Positions 16,625 to 23,818 of a DNA stretch of 64,000 nt are shown in pieces (within the stretch, counting starts at the first letter, position 1; every line of letters begins with the position of its first letter). The translations under genes and the position numbers were made by a program. The notes under the pieces are model-generated. The model worked only from the letters and a program-made list of their open reading frames with translations, made no database searches and had not been told where the DNA came from. The DNA is taken from assembly GCA_017442785.1 (NCBI GenBank), contig JAFRZB010000047.1, positions 1-64,000 of the forward strand. Direction: 5' to 3'. Source of the stretch: Bacillota bacterium (GTDB taxonomy: Bacteria; Bacillota; Clostridia; Peptostreptococcales; Anaerovoracaceae).

Positions 16625-17212
16625 GTGGCAAAAAAGAATGAAAAAGGCAGATACGACAACGGACCCTGTCCGTTCTGCGGAAGGGCGATCATCAGCCTGG
16701 ACCACATAACGAAGCTATCCGACGGCACTGAGGTATGCCGCGACTGCGTCTCAAAGATAAGGGTGATGTATCCGCTGGTCTACGGAAAGAAAAAGGGAAA
16801 GAAGAAGACCGAAAGGATGGATCCCATAGAAAAGCTCAGCAAGGAGGAGTTCCGCGCGGCAATGGAGAAGGCGCCGGAATACCTGGAGGACCTGAGGGCG
16901 AAGTACGGAAGGAACGCGGTCTATGCCGTGGAGGACATAAAGATGATCCCCAGGGGATGGTTCAGGCCGCCCTACATATGCACTACGGGCAGGGTCATCT
17001 TCGGGTATTTCGACATAGGCGACGAAGTGGAAGTTGTCCGCAGGGGATTTTCCGCCAAGGCAAAGATACACGACATTGAAAGGGAGAACGCCGGAGAAAA
17101 GGGCTCTGACGCCTGGATCCGGAGAGGAGAGGGCGGATATCCGCTGAAATGGATGGTATTCAGCCAGAAGGATCTGTTGATAGGACCCGGGGATCTGATA
17201 GTTAAAGGATAA
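16625..17212 (+). CDS. Zinc-ribbon protein with EF-Tu-like beta-barrel (paralogue 2)
   Basis: A 195-residue relative of the preceding gene with a single ribbon, CPFCG and CRDC (about residues 15-45), a basic linker KKKGKKK, and the same C-terminal barrel pattern (AVYAVEDIKMI, GRVIFGYFDIGDEVEVV, LLIGPGDLIV). GTG 16625 is preferred because AGGGTGG precedes it by 5 nt; an ATG at 16589 would overlap the upstream gene by 26 nt. Function unknown; nucleic-acid or ribosome binding is a guess from the domains. Confidence 0.7.
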   Translation: MAKKNEKGRYDNGPCPFCGRAIISLDHITKLSDGTEVCRDCVSKIRVMYPLVYGKKKGKKKTERMDPIEKLSKEEFRAAMEKAPEYLEDLRAKYGRNAVYAVEDIKMIPRGWFRPPYICTTGRVIFGYFDIGDEVEVVRRGFSAKAKIHDIERENAGEKGSDAWIRRGEGGYPLKWMVFSQKDLLIGPGDLIVKG

Positions 17213-17225
17213 ATTACCTGTAAAC

Positions 17226-17256
17226 GCGGGTGCCGAGAAAAGTGCCCGCTTTTTTA
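17226..17256 (+). terminator. Rho-independent terminator
   Basis: GCGGG (17226-17230) pairs with CCCGC (17245-17249), followed by seven T. It ends the esterase/zinc-ribbon operon. Confidence 0.87.
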
Positions 17257-17265
17257 TTATTTCTG

Positions 17266-17294
17266 TTGACACGACAAGATATATTTGATAAAAT
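17266..17294 (+). promoter_or_regulatory. ohrR-gpx promoter
   Basis: TTGACA (17266-17271), 17-base spacer, TAAAAT (17289-17294). TTGAT and ATCAA arms around TACAATTG (about 17285-17308) overlap the -10 and start site. TACAATT is the half-site word of OhrR operators, so autoregulation is likely. Confidence 0.75.
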
Positions 17295-17330
17295 ACAATT
17301 GCATCAAACATAAGCACGGAGGAACAAGAC

Positions 17331-17780
17331 ATGGAATACGACTACAGCGAGGCACTGAAGCTTTCAAACCAGCTCTGCTTTCCGCTCTACGCGGCTTCCA
17401 GAAACATCATCAGCCTTTATACGCCTCTGCTGAAGCCGCTGGGCCTTACCTACACTCAGTACATAGTGTTCCTGGCGCTTTGGGAAAAGGACGGGGTAAC
17501 GGTAGGCGAGCTCTGCGAAAAGCTCATGCTGGACAACGGGACGCTCTCGCCACTTCTTAAAAAACTGCAGCAGGAAGGGTACATAGAGAAGACCCGCGGC
17601 AAAGAGGACGACCGCATTGTGGTGGTAACCCTTACGGAAGAAGGGCGCGCTCTTAAGGAGAAGGCAAAGGACATACCCGCAGGCGTGGCAGGCTGCATAG
17701 ATCTTCCCCCGGAAAAGGCGACAATGCTCTACGGGCTGCTCTACGAGCTGCTCGGATCTCAGAAAAACAACAGGAAATAA
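17331..17780 (+). CDS. OhrR-type MarR family peroxide sensor
   Basis: A 149-residue winged-helix repressor. The N-terminal motif SNQLCFPLYAASRNI carries the single sensing cysteine (Cys16) of the OhrR branch, which is oxidised by organic peroxides and then releases DNA. The winged helix follows (YIVFLALWEKDGVTVGEL, LLKKLQQEGYIEKTRG). It is directly upstream of a peroxidase gene. A promoter with a TACAATT element overlaps its own start region. ATG 17331 has GGAGG upstream. Confidence 0.88.
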   Translation: MEYDYSEALKLSNQLCFPLYAASRNIISLYTPLLKPLGLTYTQYIVFLALWEKDGVTVGELCEKLMLDNGTLSPLLKKLQQEGYIEKTRGKEDDRIVVVTLTEEGRALKEKAKDIPAGVAGCIDLPPEKATMLYGLLYELLGSQKNNRK

Positions 17781-17800
17781 CTCAGCGAAAGGGAAAAAAG

Positions 17801-18346
17801 ATGAAGACAGTTTACGATTTTACAGTTAAGGACATGAACGGCAATGACGTGAGCCTTTCCGAGTACAAGGGCAAGGTGCTCCTTATAGTCAACACGGCAA
17901 CAGGCTGCGGTTTTACCCCGCACTACGATCCGCTCGAGGCCATGTACGCCGAGATGAAGGACAAGGGCCTTGAGATCCTGGACTTCCCCTGCAACCAGTT
18001 CGCCAATCAGGCTCCCGGAAGCAACGAGGAAATACACGATTTCTGCACCATCAAGTTCGGGACTGAGTTCCCCCAGTTCGACAAGATAGACGTAAACGGT
18101 GATAACGCGGATCCGCTGTTCGTGTTCCTGGCCACCGAAAAACCCTTCGAAGGCTTCGGCAAGGGTCTTAAGAACATGGCTCTTGCCAAGTTCGCCGCCG
18201 CAAACAACAAGGTCTTCGGCGACAAGGCTTACATAGGCTGGAACTTCACCAAGTTCCTCGTGGACCGCGAGGGAAAGGTTATCGCAAGGTTCGAGCCCAC
18301 CGTGGACATGGAAGATGTTAAGAAGGCGGTAGCTGCCGCTCTGTAA
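17801..18346 (+). CDS. Glutathione peroxidase family thiol peroxidase
   Basis: A 181-residue GPx-fold enzyme. The peroxidatic Cys36 lies in NTATGCGFTPHY, a second Cys in DFPCNQF (Cys64), and the Gln/Trp/Asn positions are replaced by WNFTKFLVDREG as in bacterial GPx proteins. It uses Cys, not selenocysteine, and such enzymes normally take electrons from thioredoxin. It reduces organic hydroperoxides, matching the OhrR-type regulator 20 nt upstream. Confidence 0.93.
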   Translation: MKTVYDFTVKDMNGNDVSLSEYKGKVLLIVNTATGCGFTPHYDPLEAMYAEMKDKGLEILDFPCNQFANQAPGSNEEIHDFCTIKFGTEFPQFDKIDVNGDNADPLFVFLATEKPFEGFGKGLKNMALAKFAAANNKVFGDKAYIGWNFTKFLVDREGKVIARFEPTVDMEDVKKAVAAAL

Positions 18347-18363
18347 TAAAGGCTTTTCGGAGC

Positions 18364-18999
18364 TTAAAGCTTATCGAATTCAAAGCGTATGCGGCTGTAC
18401 GCGGCGTTCATCACATACCAGAGCGTCTCGTAGTGCATGAAGGCAAGCGCGTTGGTGTCGAAGAGATACTTGATGCTGGCGGGGAATTCGTCGTCGGCAT
18501 CCCAGAACTGAAACAATATCTTTAGATCGCGGAACACGGGGAGAGCATATCCCACGTCCGCTTTGCTGAAAGGCTCGCCTCCTGCGGCGCTGCAGGCTTC
18601 GGCGAGCTTTTCCGTCTGTCCGGCAAAGTACGCGGCCTGCGGCTCGTTTCGAAGTGTCCTGTCGTGGCCTGCTCCTATGTGGCCTCCGAGCATGCTTATG
18701 GAAGCCCACTGTCCGGACGCCTTCGGAGCAGTACCCGTGCGCGAGAGTATGTCGAAAAGTATGAGGGAATCGTTGACTGTGCTTTTGGGGATGAAATATC
18801 CCGCGCCTTCTTCAGGGGCTGCCGGCGCCGCGGAGATCTCAGCCGTCTTCCTGTCTATCTTAAGACGCTGTCCGAAAAACACCGGGTAGATGAAGTCTTC
18901 GTCGGCTTCGAGCCCCCAGGTGTCCGTCATGGCCTGCTGATCCACCTTCAAAAAGAGATCTCTGGCCTGCTGTTCCATTTTCAGGTAATTGTCTGGCAT
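18364..18999 (-). CDS. DUF3786 family protein
   Basis: A 211-residue soluble protein. The C-terminal pattern GGEPFSKADVGYALPVF, FWDADDEFPASIKYLFD, with an acidic DDEFPA core, matches the DUF3786 family, found mainly in anaerobes and often near corrinoid or metal-handling genes. The N-terminal part carries WGLEADEDFIYPVFFG. Function is not known. It is the last gene of the leftward rrf2-cobW-His-rich operon, 24 nt after the previous stop. ATG 18999 has a weak AGAGG upstream; ATG 18978 is possible. Confidence 0.75.
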   Translation of the reverse strand: MPDNYLKMEQQARDLFLKVDQQAMTDTWGLEADEDFIYPVFFGQRLKIDRKTAEISAAPAAPEEGAGYFIPKSTVNDSLILFDILSRTGTAPKASGQWASISMLGGHIGAGHDRTLRNEPQAAYFAGQTEKLAEACSAAGGEPFSKADVGYALPVFRDLKILFQFWDADDEFPASIKYLFDTNALAFMHYETLWYVMNAAYSRIRFEFDKL

Positions 19000-19023
19000 T
19001 TTCAGAACCTCTGCAGTCTTGTC

Positions 19024-19428
19024 TCAGACTGCTCCCGGATAGTGTACCGCCACTGTCTCTTCCAGCTGCTCCTTAGTAAGGCCGAGCACTATTGCAACGC
19101 CCTCGGCACTGAAAGAGCGGCCCGGCGCGGTCTTCTTCTGTATGTCCTCCGTGTCCGTCATGGAGTACATTGCTCCGCTGCTCTCTTTAAGGAAGAACTT
19201 TATGTGTCCTATCGTGCCTCCGAGGCCTTCTGTTTCTTCCGCGACTGCCCGCATGAAGCTTTTGAGCACTGTCTCGGCTTCCTCTCTGCTGCCGGGAAGG
19301 GACATCCTTACGGATGCTATTACGGCATCCTCGTGGGTGGTGATCTCTATGTTCTCGTGATGATGGTGATGATGTTCGTGATCATGGCCATGATCGTGAT
19401 GGTCATGATGATGCATGTGTTCTTCCAT
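19024..19428 (-). CDS. His-rich metal-binding protein
   Basis: A 134-residue protein whose first 27 residues hold about 15 histidines (MEEHMHHHDHHDHGHDHEHH and on), followed by an ordinary alpha/beta domain of about 100 residues with no motif I recognise. Such tails bind Ni, Zn or Co and are common on metallochaperones. It lies 12 nt downstream of a CobW-type GTPase, with GGAGGAG before the ATG. A role as metal store or delivery partner of that GTPase is inferred. Confidence 0.75.
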   Translation of the reverse strand: MEEHMHHHDHHDHGHDHEHHHHHHENIEITTHEDAVIASVRMSLPGSREEAETVLKSFMRAVAEETEGLGGTIGHIKFFLKESSGAMYSMTDTEDIQKKTAPGRSFSAEGVAIVLGLTKEQLEETVAVHYPGAV

Positions 19429-19440
19429 GGTCTCCTCCCG

Positions 19441-20034
19441 CTATGCCATTTCCATCAGCTCGTCGAACAGGCGGCTGTTTATGGGATCCAGGGCGCATAC
19501 AGGCCAGACGTCCGCGTTCCCCGCGAAGCGCTTCACCTGAGCGGCTACCCTTGCAAGCTCTTCCGCGTCCTGCTTGTCTATCTTTGTCAGCAGCACCATG
19601 TCCGCGGACGCCACCTGCTCCGTGACGAAGTCCGGAGAGACCTTTATAAGCCTGCTCCAGCGGCTGGCGTCGGCTACCGCAAGCACCGCGGCGTCGATCC
19701 CGAGGACCTCGTTTAGGGTCTGTTTTATTGCGGAGGGCAGGGCCATGCCCGTGGCCTCTATAAGCAGCCAGTCCGGCTCGTAAAGAGAGCTTATGCTCTG
19801 TACTGCGGATATCAGGTCCACGCTTCCGCTGCAGCAGATGCAGCCGGAAAAAACGTTCTCAACGGAGAGTGCGGCGCCTTCAAGCACCTGGTTGTCCACG
19901 CCCACCTCTCCTATCTCGTTCTCAAGTATGACGACCTGAGGAAAGTCCGGCTTGTCCGTTATGTGTCTTGCAAGTTGCAGCAGAACGGTGGTCTTCCCCG
20001 AACCGAGGAAGCCTCCGAGAATGATAGTCTTCAT
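19441..20034 (-). CDS. CobW/G3E-family metallochaperone GTPase
   Basis: A 197-residue GTPase domain. Walker A is GGFLGSGKTT (7-16), the family metal-binding motif is GCICC (Cys65, Cys67, Cys68), and the G4 motif is LLTKIDK. It lacks the separate CobW C-terminal domain, so it is a minimal form. G3E GTPases insert or deliver metals (Zn, Co, Ni, Fe). Downstream is a His-rich protein, upstream an IscR-like regulator, which together suggest metal or Fe-S linked control. Confidence 0.85.
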   Translation of the reverse strand: MKTIILGGFLGSGKTTVLLQLARHITDKPDFPQVVILENEIGEVGVDNQVLEGAALSVENVFSGCICCSGSVDLISAVQSISSLYEPDWLLIEATGMALPSAIKQTLNEVLGIDAAVLAVADASRWSRLIKVSPDFVTEQVASADMVLLTKIDKQDAEELARVAAQVKRFAGNADVWPVCALDPINSRLFDELMEMA

Positions 20035-20061
20035 GATTACCCCTTTGTCTTACAGCACGGA

Positions 20062-20457
20062 TCAGATAAGATCCGTGAGTTTTTTTCCGTAGAAATAGTC
20101 GTGGGTCATGCGGTCGAACTCGGACCACATGGGCAGCGTCTGGCAGTTGTCCGCGCGGGGGCAGGCCTCGGCGTCGCAGGCAAGGCAGGCCACCGTGGCC
20201 AGAGACCCTTCCATAAGCTCAAGTATCTCGCCTACGGAGTAGCTCTCCGGCTCCCTTATGAGCCTGTAGCCACCGCCTTTTCCGCTGATGCCGCCTATCA
20301 GCTTTCCTTCCACCAGCTCCTTGGCTATTATCTCAAGATATTTTTTTGAGATCTGCTGGCGCTCGGCTATGTCTTTAAGCGGTATGCAGCCTTCTTCGCG
20401 GTGCTCAGCAAGGTCCAGCATTATCCTTAAAGCGTAGCGTCCTTTTGTAGAGATCAT
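20062..20457 (-). CDS. IscR-like Rrf2 family regulator
   Basis: A 131-residue Rrf2 winged-helix regulator: MISTKGRYALRIMLDLAEH, the recognition region ISKKYLEIIAKELVEGKLI and the wing GKGGGYRL. Four cysteines, Cys91, 94, 99 and 105, stand where IscR binds its [2Fe-2S] cluster, unlike CymR, which lacks them. AGGAGG precedes the ATG. Its promoter has TTGATT-17-TATAAT with a CCTA...TAGG palindrome over the -10, and the same palindrome overlaps the iscS and metY promoters. It probably senses Fe-S status and controls itself, Fe-S assembly and cysteine synthesis. Confidence 0.88.
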   Translation of the reverse strand: MISTKGRYALRIMLDLAEHREEGCIPLKDIAERQQISKKYLEIIAKELVEGKLIGGISGKGGGYRLIREPESYSVGEILELMEGSLATVACLACDAEACPRADNCQTLPMWSEFDRMTHDYFYGKKLTDLI

Positions 20458-20476
20458 GGCACAACCTCCTTTTTTA

Positions 20477-20508
20477 CCTATTATACCGTAGGTTCAGTGG
20501 GTAATCAA
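20477..20508 (-). promoter_or_regulatory. rrf2 promoter with self-operator
   Basis: On the minus strand TTGATT (20508-20503), a 17-base spacer and TATAAT (20485-20480). The palindrome CCTA-N8-TAGG (20477-20492) covers the -10 box, so bound regulator would block transcription. Confidence 0.8.
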
Positions 20509-20536
20509 GGAATTGTGTGTTTTTACTGCACGGGTC

Positions 20537-20676
20537 CCGGCCGAAGTCTGCCTCTCGGACACGCTCCCGCTTGCAGGGGACCCTCCCAGCGGTCCTAAGC
20601 TCCGTCTGCGTCCTTCGGACTTGCCGGTCGCTAAGGACCGGGTTCCCTGACAGTCCTTAAGGCAGACTTCGGCCGG
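20537..20676 (-). repeat. Structured RNA-like repeat, copy 1
   Basis: Perfect 17-bp inverted arms (20537-20553 and 20660-20676, CCGGCCGAAGTCTGCCT type) enclose a 106-nt core. The core is nearly identical, in reverse orientation, to that of copy 2 at 23579-23717, but the outer arms are unrelated in sequence and complementary within each copy. Read on the minus strand the core contains hairpins CCGGTC/GACCGG, GTCC/GGAC and CCGCT/AGCGG. It occupies most of the 20458-20784 gap; I find no gene in it. Family unknown. Confidence 0.8.
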
Positions 20677-20724
20677 AACATATGAATAAAAATACACCGG
20701 TCCCTTGATCACCCCGCAGTATTA

Positions 20725-20757
20725 CCTATTGACACAGTAGGCGAATAGATTTATAAT
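20725..20757 (+). promoter_or_regulatory. iscS promoter with Rrf2 operator
   Basis: TTGACA (20729-20734), 17-base spacer, TATAAT (20752-20757): a perfect consensus promoter. The palindrome CCTATTGACACAGTAGG (20725-20741) overlaps the -35 box and matches the metY site (23784-23800) at 16 of 17 positions. Confidence 0.85.
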
Positions 20758-20784
20758 GACTGAGGAAAAGGAAGGAGCGATGAC

Positions 20785-21972
20785 ATGAAGATATATGCGG
20801 ATAACGCAGCTACTACAAAGATGAGCAGGGCGGCACTGGAGACCTTCGTAAAGACCGCGGAGGAGTTCTGGGGGAACCCGTCCAGCCTCTATGTTACCGG
20901 TCAGAAGGCAAAGGAGGTCCTGGAGCAGGCGAGGAAGGACGTGGCCGAGGCCATAGGGGCGCAGCCGCGCGAGATAATATTCACCTCCGGGGGCAGCGAG
21001 GCCGACAACCAGGCCATAAGAAGCGCCGCCGCAACGGGCAGGAATAAGAACAGGATGCACATAATCTCCACGGCGTTCGAGCATCACGCGGTGCTCCACA
21101 CGCTCAGGAAACTGGAGAAGGAGGGCTTTGAGGTGACGCTGCTGCCGGTCCACGAAAACGGCATAGTAGATCCCGAGGAGCTCAGGGCGGCTATCCGCCC
21201 CGACACCTGCCTGGTGACCATAATGTACGCCAACAACGAGATAGGCACCGTACAGCCGATAAAGGAGCTCGGAGCCATATGCAGGGAGAAGGGTGTCACC
21301 TTCCACACGGACGCGGTCCAGGCGGTAGGGCACCTTCCGATAGACGTCGGTAAACAGAACATAGACATGCTCTCGGCATCCGCCCACAAGTTCCACGGTC
21401 CCAAGGGCGTAGGCTTCCTCTATGTAAGGAAGGGCATAGTGGTCTCCAATCTAATAGAGGGCGGAGCTCAGGAGAAAGGCAGGAGGGCAGGCACGGAGAA
21501 CCTTCCTGGCATAGCAGCTATGGCTGAGGCTCTTAAGGAGGCCGTATCCGGTATGGATGAGAACGCTGCAAGGCTCAGCGCCTTAAGGGACAGGCTGATA
21601 GCCGGGCTTTCAAAGATCCCTCACGGGGCGCTCAACGGAGACGCCGCACATAGGCTCCCCGGGAACGTCAACTTCTGCTTTGAGGGCATAGAGGGAGAGT
21701 CCCTGCTGCTGCTTCTGGATGACCGCGGCATAAGCGCCTCTTCCGGAAGCGCCTGCACGTCCAGGTCTTTGGACCCAAGCCACGTGCTTCTGGCAATAGG
21801 AAGGGTGCACGACGTTGCCCACGGGTCCCTGAGGCTCACCCTCGGCGAGGACGCCACGGAGGAGCAGGTAGACTACATAATAGAACAGACCGCGCAGGTG
21901 GTGGAATACTTAAGGAGCTTTTCTCCCGTGTGGAGAGAGCTGACGCAGGGAAAGAGACAGTTCATACTGTAA
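20785..21972 (+). CDS. Cysteine desulfurase IscS/NifS
   Basis: A 395-residue PLP enzyme that takes sulfur from cysteine as a persulfide for Fe-S clusters and tRNA thiolation. The PLP lysine is Lys202 in SASAHKFHGPKGVG, and the catalytic Cys324 lies on the flexible loop SSGSACTSRSLDPSHV, as in class I desulfurases. It starts MKIYADNAATT. IscU follows after 10 nt and mnmA is next, so the enzyme probably supplies both. The promoter carries an Rrf2 operator. Confidence 0.96.
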   Translation: MKIYADNAATTKMSRAALETFVKTAEEFWGNPSSLYVTGQKAKEVLEQARKDVAEAIGAQPREIIFTSGGSEADNQAIRSAAATGRNKNRMHIISTAFEHHAVLHTLRKLEKEGFEVTLLPVHENGIVDPEELRAAIRPDTCLVTIMYANNEIGTVQPIKELGAICREKGVTFHTDAVQAVGHLPIDVGKQNIDMLSASAHKFHGPKGVGFLYVRKGIVVSNLIEGGAQEKGRRAGTENLPGIAAMAEALKEAVSGMDENAARLSALRDRLIAGLSKIPHGALNGDAAHRLPGNVNFCFEGIEGESLLLLLDDRGISASSGSACTSRSLDPSHVLLAIGRVHDVAHGSLRLTLGEDATEEQVDYIIEQTAQVVEYLRSFSPVWRELTQGKRQFIL

Positions 21973-21982
21973 GGAGGATAAA

Positions 21983-22369
21983 ATGGCACTGTACAGCGAC
22001 AAAGTGATGGATCACTTCAGAAATCCCAGGAACGTGGGAGTGATAGAGGATGCCGACGGTGTAGGCGAGGTGGGAAACACAGTCTGCGGGGACATCATGA
22101 AGATGTACCTTAAGATAGATAACGACATAATAACGGACGTCAAGTTCGAGACATTCGGCTGCGGGAGCGCCATAGCCTCAAGCTCCATGGCAACGGAGCT
22201 GATAAAGGGCAAGCCCGTAAGCGAGGCCATGCAGCTTACCAACAAGGCCGTGGCGGAGGCCCTGGACGGTCTTCCGGACTACAAGATGCACTGCTCCGTC
22301 CTGGCGGAGGAGGCCATACAGAACGCCCTGGAGGACTATTATAAGAAGAAGGGCATCAAGGCCGAGTAA
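21983..22369 (+). CDS. Fe-S cluster scaffold protein IscU/NifU N-terminal type
   Basis: A 128-residue scaffold on which IscS sulfur and iron are assembled into clusters. The three cluster cysteines are in GNTVCGDIM, FGCGSAIASSS and KMHCSVLAEEA, the standard IscU spacing. Starts MALYSDKVMDHFRNPRNVG. AAGGAGG lies before the ATG. No hscA/hscB or fdx genes follow, which is usual in Clostridia. Confidence 0.95.
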   Translation: MALYSDKVMDHFRNPRNVGVIEDADGVGEVGNTVCGDIMKMYLKIDNDIITDVKFETFGCGSAIASSSMATELIKGKPVSEAMQLTNKAVAEALDGLPDYKMHCSVLAEEAIQNALEDYYKKKGIKAE

Positions 22370-22406
22370 AGGGCAGTATTGACATTTCCGGTGCTTTTAT
22401 TAAAAT

Positions 22407-22437
22407 AAAAACAGCATGATGAATGCTGTTTTTGTTC
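22407..22437 (+). terminator. Terminator after iscU
   Basis: AAAAACAGCAT (22407-22417) and ATGCTGTTTTT (22423-22433) form an 11-bp stem with a 5-nt loop and a T-rich 3' arm. It stands between iscU and mnmA, so mnmA expression may depend on readthrough or on a weak promoter just upstream. Confidence 0.78.
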
Positions 22438-22454
22438 TTCTTCAGGGAGGGAAA

Positions 22455-23510
22455 ATGCCGAAAGTTGCAGTAGGGCTTTCCGGCGGCGTGGACAGCGCCG
22501 TAGCCGCATATCTGCTAAAAAAGGAAGGGCACGACGTAACAGGAGTCATCCTTCGCACCTGGGAGGGCGAGGAGCCCGGAAGGTGCTGCGACATAGACGA
22601 TGCAAGGAGCATCGCCGAACGTCTTGGCGTGCCTTTTAGAGTGATAAACTGCGCCGCGGACTTCGAGAGGAAGGTGACGCAGCCCTTCATGGAGAGCTAC
22701 ATCTGCGGAAGGACGCCCAATCCCTGCGTGGGCTGCAACCGCGCCATAAAGTGGGAGTACCTTATCTACGCCGCGGACGTTATCGGGGCGGAATATGTCG
22801 CCACCGGGCACTACGCTCACGTGATAAAGCTCGAAAACGGCAGGTATACCGTGCGCACCGCGGACCACGCGGAGAAGGACCAGACCTACATGCTCTGCAG
22901 ACTGTCTCAGGAGCAGCTTGCAAGGACGCTGATGCCTCTCGGGGCATATTCCAAGGATCAGGTAAGAGGCATCGCGGCGGAGCTGGGGCTTTCCGTTGCG
23001 GATAAGCCGGATTCACAGGAGATATGCTTCGTTCCGGAGGGCAGGTACGCGGAATACATAGAAAAGCATTACAGCGGAGAGCTCCCGAAGGTGGGGAGCT
23101 TCGTCTCGGAAGACGGGACCGTCCTCGGAAGGCATAAGGGAATAATCAACTACACGGTGGGGCAGAGAAAAGGCCTGGGCATAGCCCTGGGATCCCCCGC
23201 GTACGTTCTCAGGATAGACGCACAGAGCGATACTGTGGTGCTTGGCCCGGAGAAAAGCCTTTGGCGCAGGGAGGTGCGCGTAAAGGATCTCAACTGGCTG
23301 AGCATCCCCGAGCCGGCCTGCGGCGAGCCTCTTAAGGTCTTTGCCAAGATACGCTACCAGCACAGAGCCGCGGAGGCGGCGCTTGCCTTGCAGGAAGACG
23401 GGACAGCAGAGCTTTTGTTCAGCGAGCCCGTAAGGGCGGCAGCCCCCGGCCAGGCAGCAGTCTTCTACGACGGGTCCGGCTGCGTGATAGGCGGCGGCGA
23501 GATCAGTTAG
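22455..23510 (+). CDS. tRNA-specific 2-thiouridylase MnmA
   Basis: A 351-residue enzyme that makes 2-thiouridine at position 34 of tRNA Lys, Glu and Gln, using persulfide sulfur from a desulfurase. The PP-loop is GLSGGVDSAVAA, the catalytic cysteines are in PNPCVGCNR and QEICFVPEG, and the C-terminal barrel includes KGLGIALGSPAYV. ATG 22455 follows GGGAGG; an upstream ATG at 22416 lies in the terminator hairpin. Neighbouring iscS is the natural sulfur donor. Confidence 0.96.
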   Translation: MPKVAVGLSGGVDSAVAAYLLKKEGHDVTGVILRTWEGEEPGRCCDIDDARSIAERLGVPFRVINCAADFERKVTQPFMESYICGRTPNPCVGCNRAIKWEYLIYAADVIGAEYVATGHYAHVIKLENGRYTVRTADHAEKDQTYMLCRLSQEQLARTLMPLGAYSKDQVRGIAAELGLSVADKPDSQEICFVPEGRYAEYIEKHYSGELPKVGSFVSEDGTVLGRHKGIINYTVGQRKGLGIALGSPAYVLRIDAQSDTVVLGPEKSLWRREVRVKDLNWLSIPEPACGEPLKVFAKIRYQHRAAEAALALQEDGTAELLFSEPVRAAAPGQAAVFYDGSGCVIGGGEIS

Positions 23511-23542
23511 TGATCAGTATTATTGTTCGAACAAAGAACGGT

Positions 23543-23757
23543 CGGACAGGCTGGGTGCAATACTATTAATGGTTCCAGCGCGGATGCAGGTGTTCAAAGG
23601 ACTGTCAGGGAACCCGGTCCTTAGCGATCGGCAAGTCATAAGGACGCAGACGGAGCTTAGGACCGCTGGGAGGGTCCCCTGCAAGCGGGAGCGTGTCCGT
23701 GAGCACCTGCATACGCGTAATAATATAAAAAACTTACATCAACAGCCTGTCCGGCTG
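23543..23757 (+). terminator. mnmA terminator arms split by the repeat
   Basis: CGGACAGGCTG (23543-23553) and CAGCCTGTCCG (23742-23752) are perfect 11-bp inverted arms, and the right arm is followed by GCTGATTTTTATTT. This looks like a normal terminator whose loop now contains copy 2 of the structured repeat. Confidence 0.6.
23579..23717 (+). repeat. Structured RNA-like repeat, copy 2
   Basis: Outer arms CGCGGATGCAGGTG (23579-23592) and CACCTGCATACGCG (23704-23717) pair at 13 of 14 positions and differ completely from those of copy 1. The core between them repeats that of copy 1 with only a few changes over about 105 nt. One change turns a G-C pair into G-U in the CCGGTC/GATCGG hairpin, so pairing is kept. 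Copy 2 sits in the loop of what appears to be the mnmA terminator. Together with the leader below it fills the 23511-24092 gap. Confidence 0.8.
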
Positions 23758-23783
23758 ATTTTTATTTAAAAAAAATATAAATA

Positions 23784-23816
23784 CCTATTGACATAGTAGG
23801 CGAATGGTGCTAGTAT
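23784..23816 (+). promoter_or_regulatory. metY-cysK promoter with Rrf2 operator
   Basis: TTGACA (23788-23793), 17-base spacer, TAGTAT (23811-23816). The palindrome CCTATTGACATAGTAGG (23784-23800) covers the -35 exactly as at iscS. Confidence 0.8.
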
Positions 23817-23818
23817 AT

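Noticed and set aside
19340..19430. CAT/ATG-rich simple repeat on the plus strand
   Set aside because: It is the coding sequence of the His-rich N-terminus read from the other strand, not a satellite or CRISPR.
22379..22406. Promoter-like TTGACA-16-TAAAAT before mnmA
   Set aside because: The terminator hairpin begins at the predicted start site, so a transcript from here would stop at once. It is not listed as a promoter.
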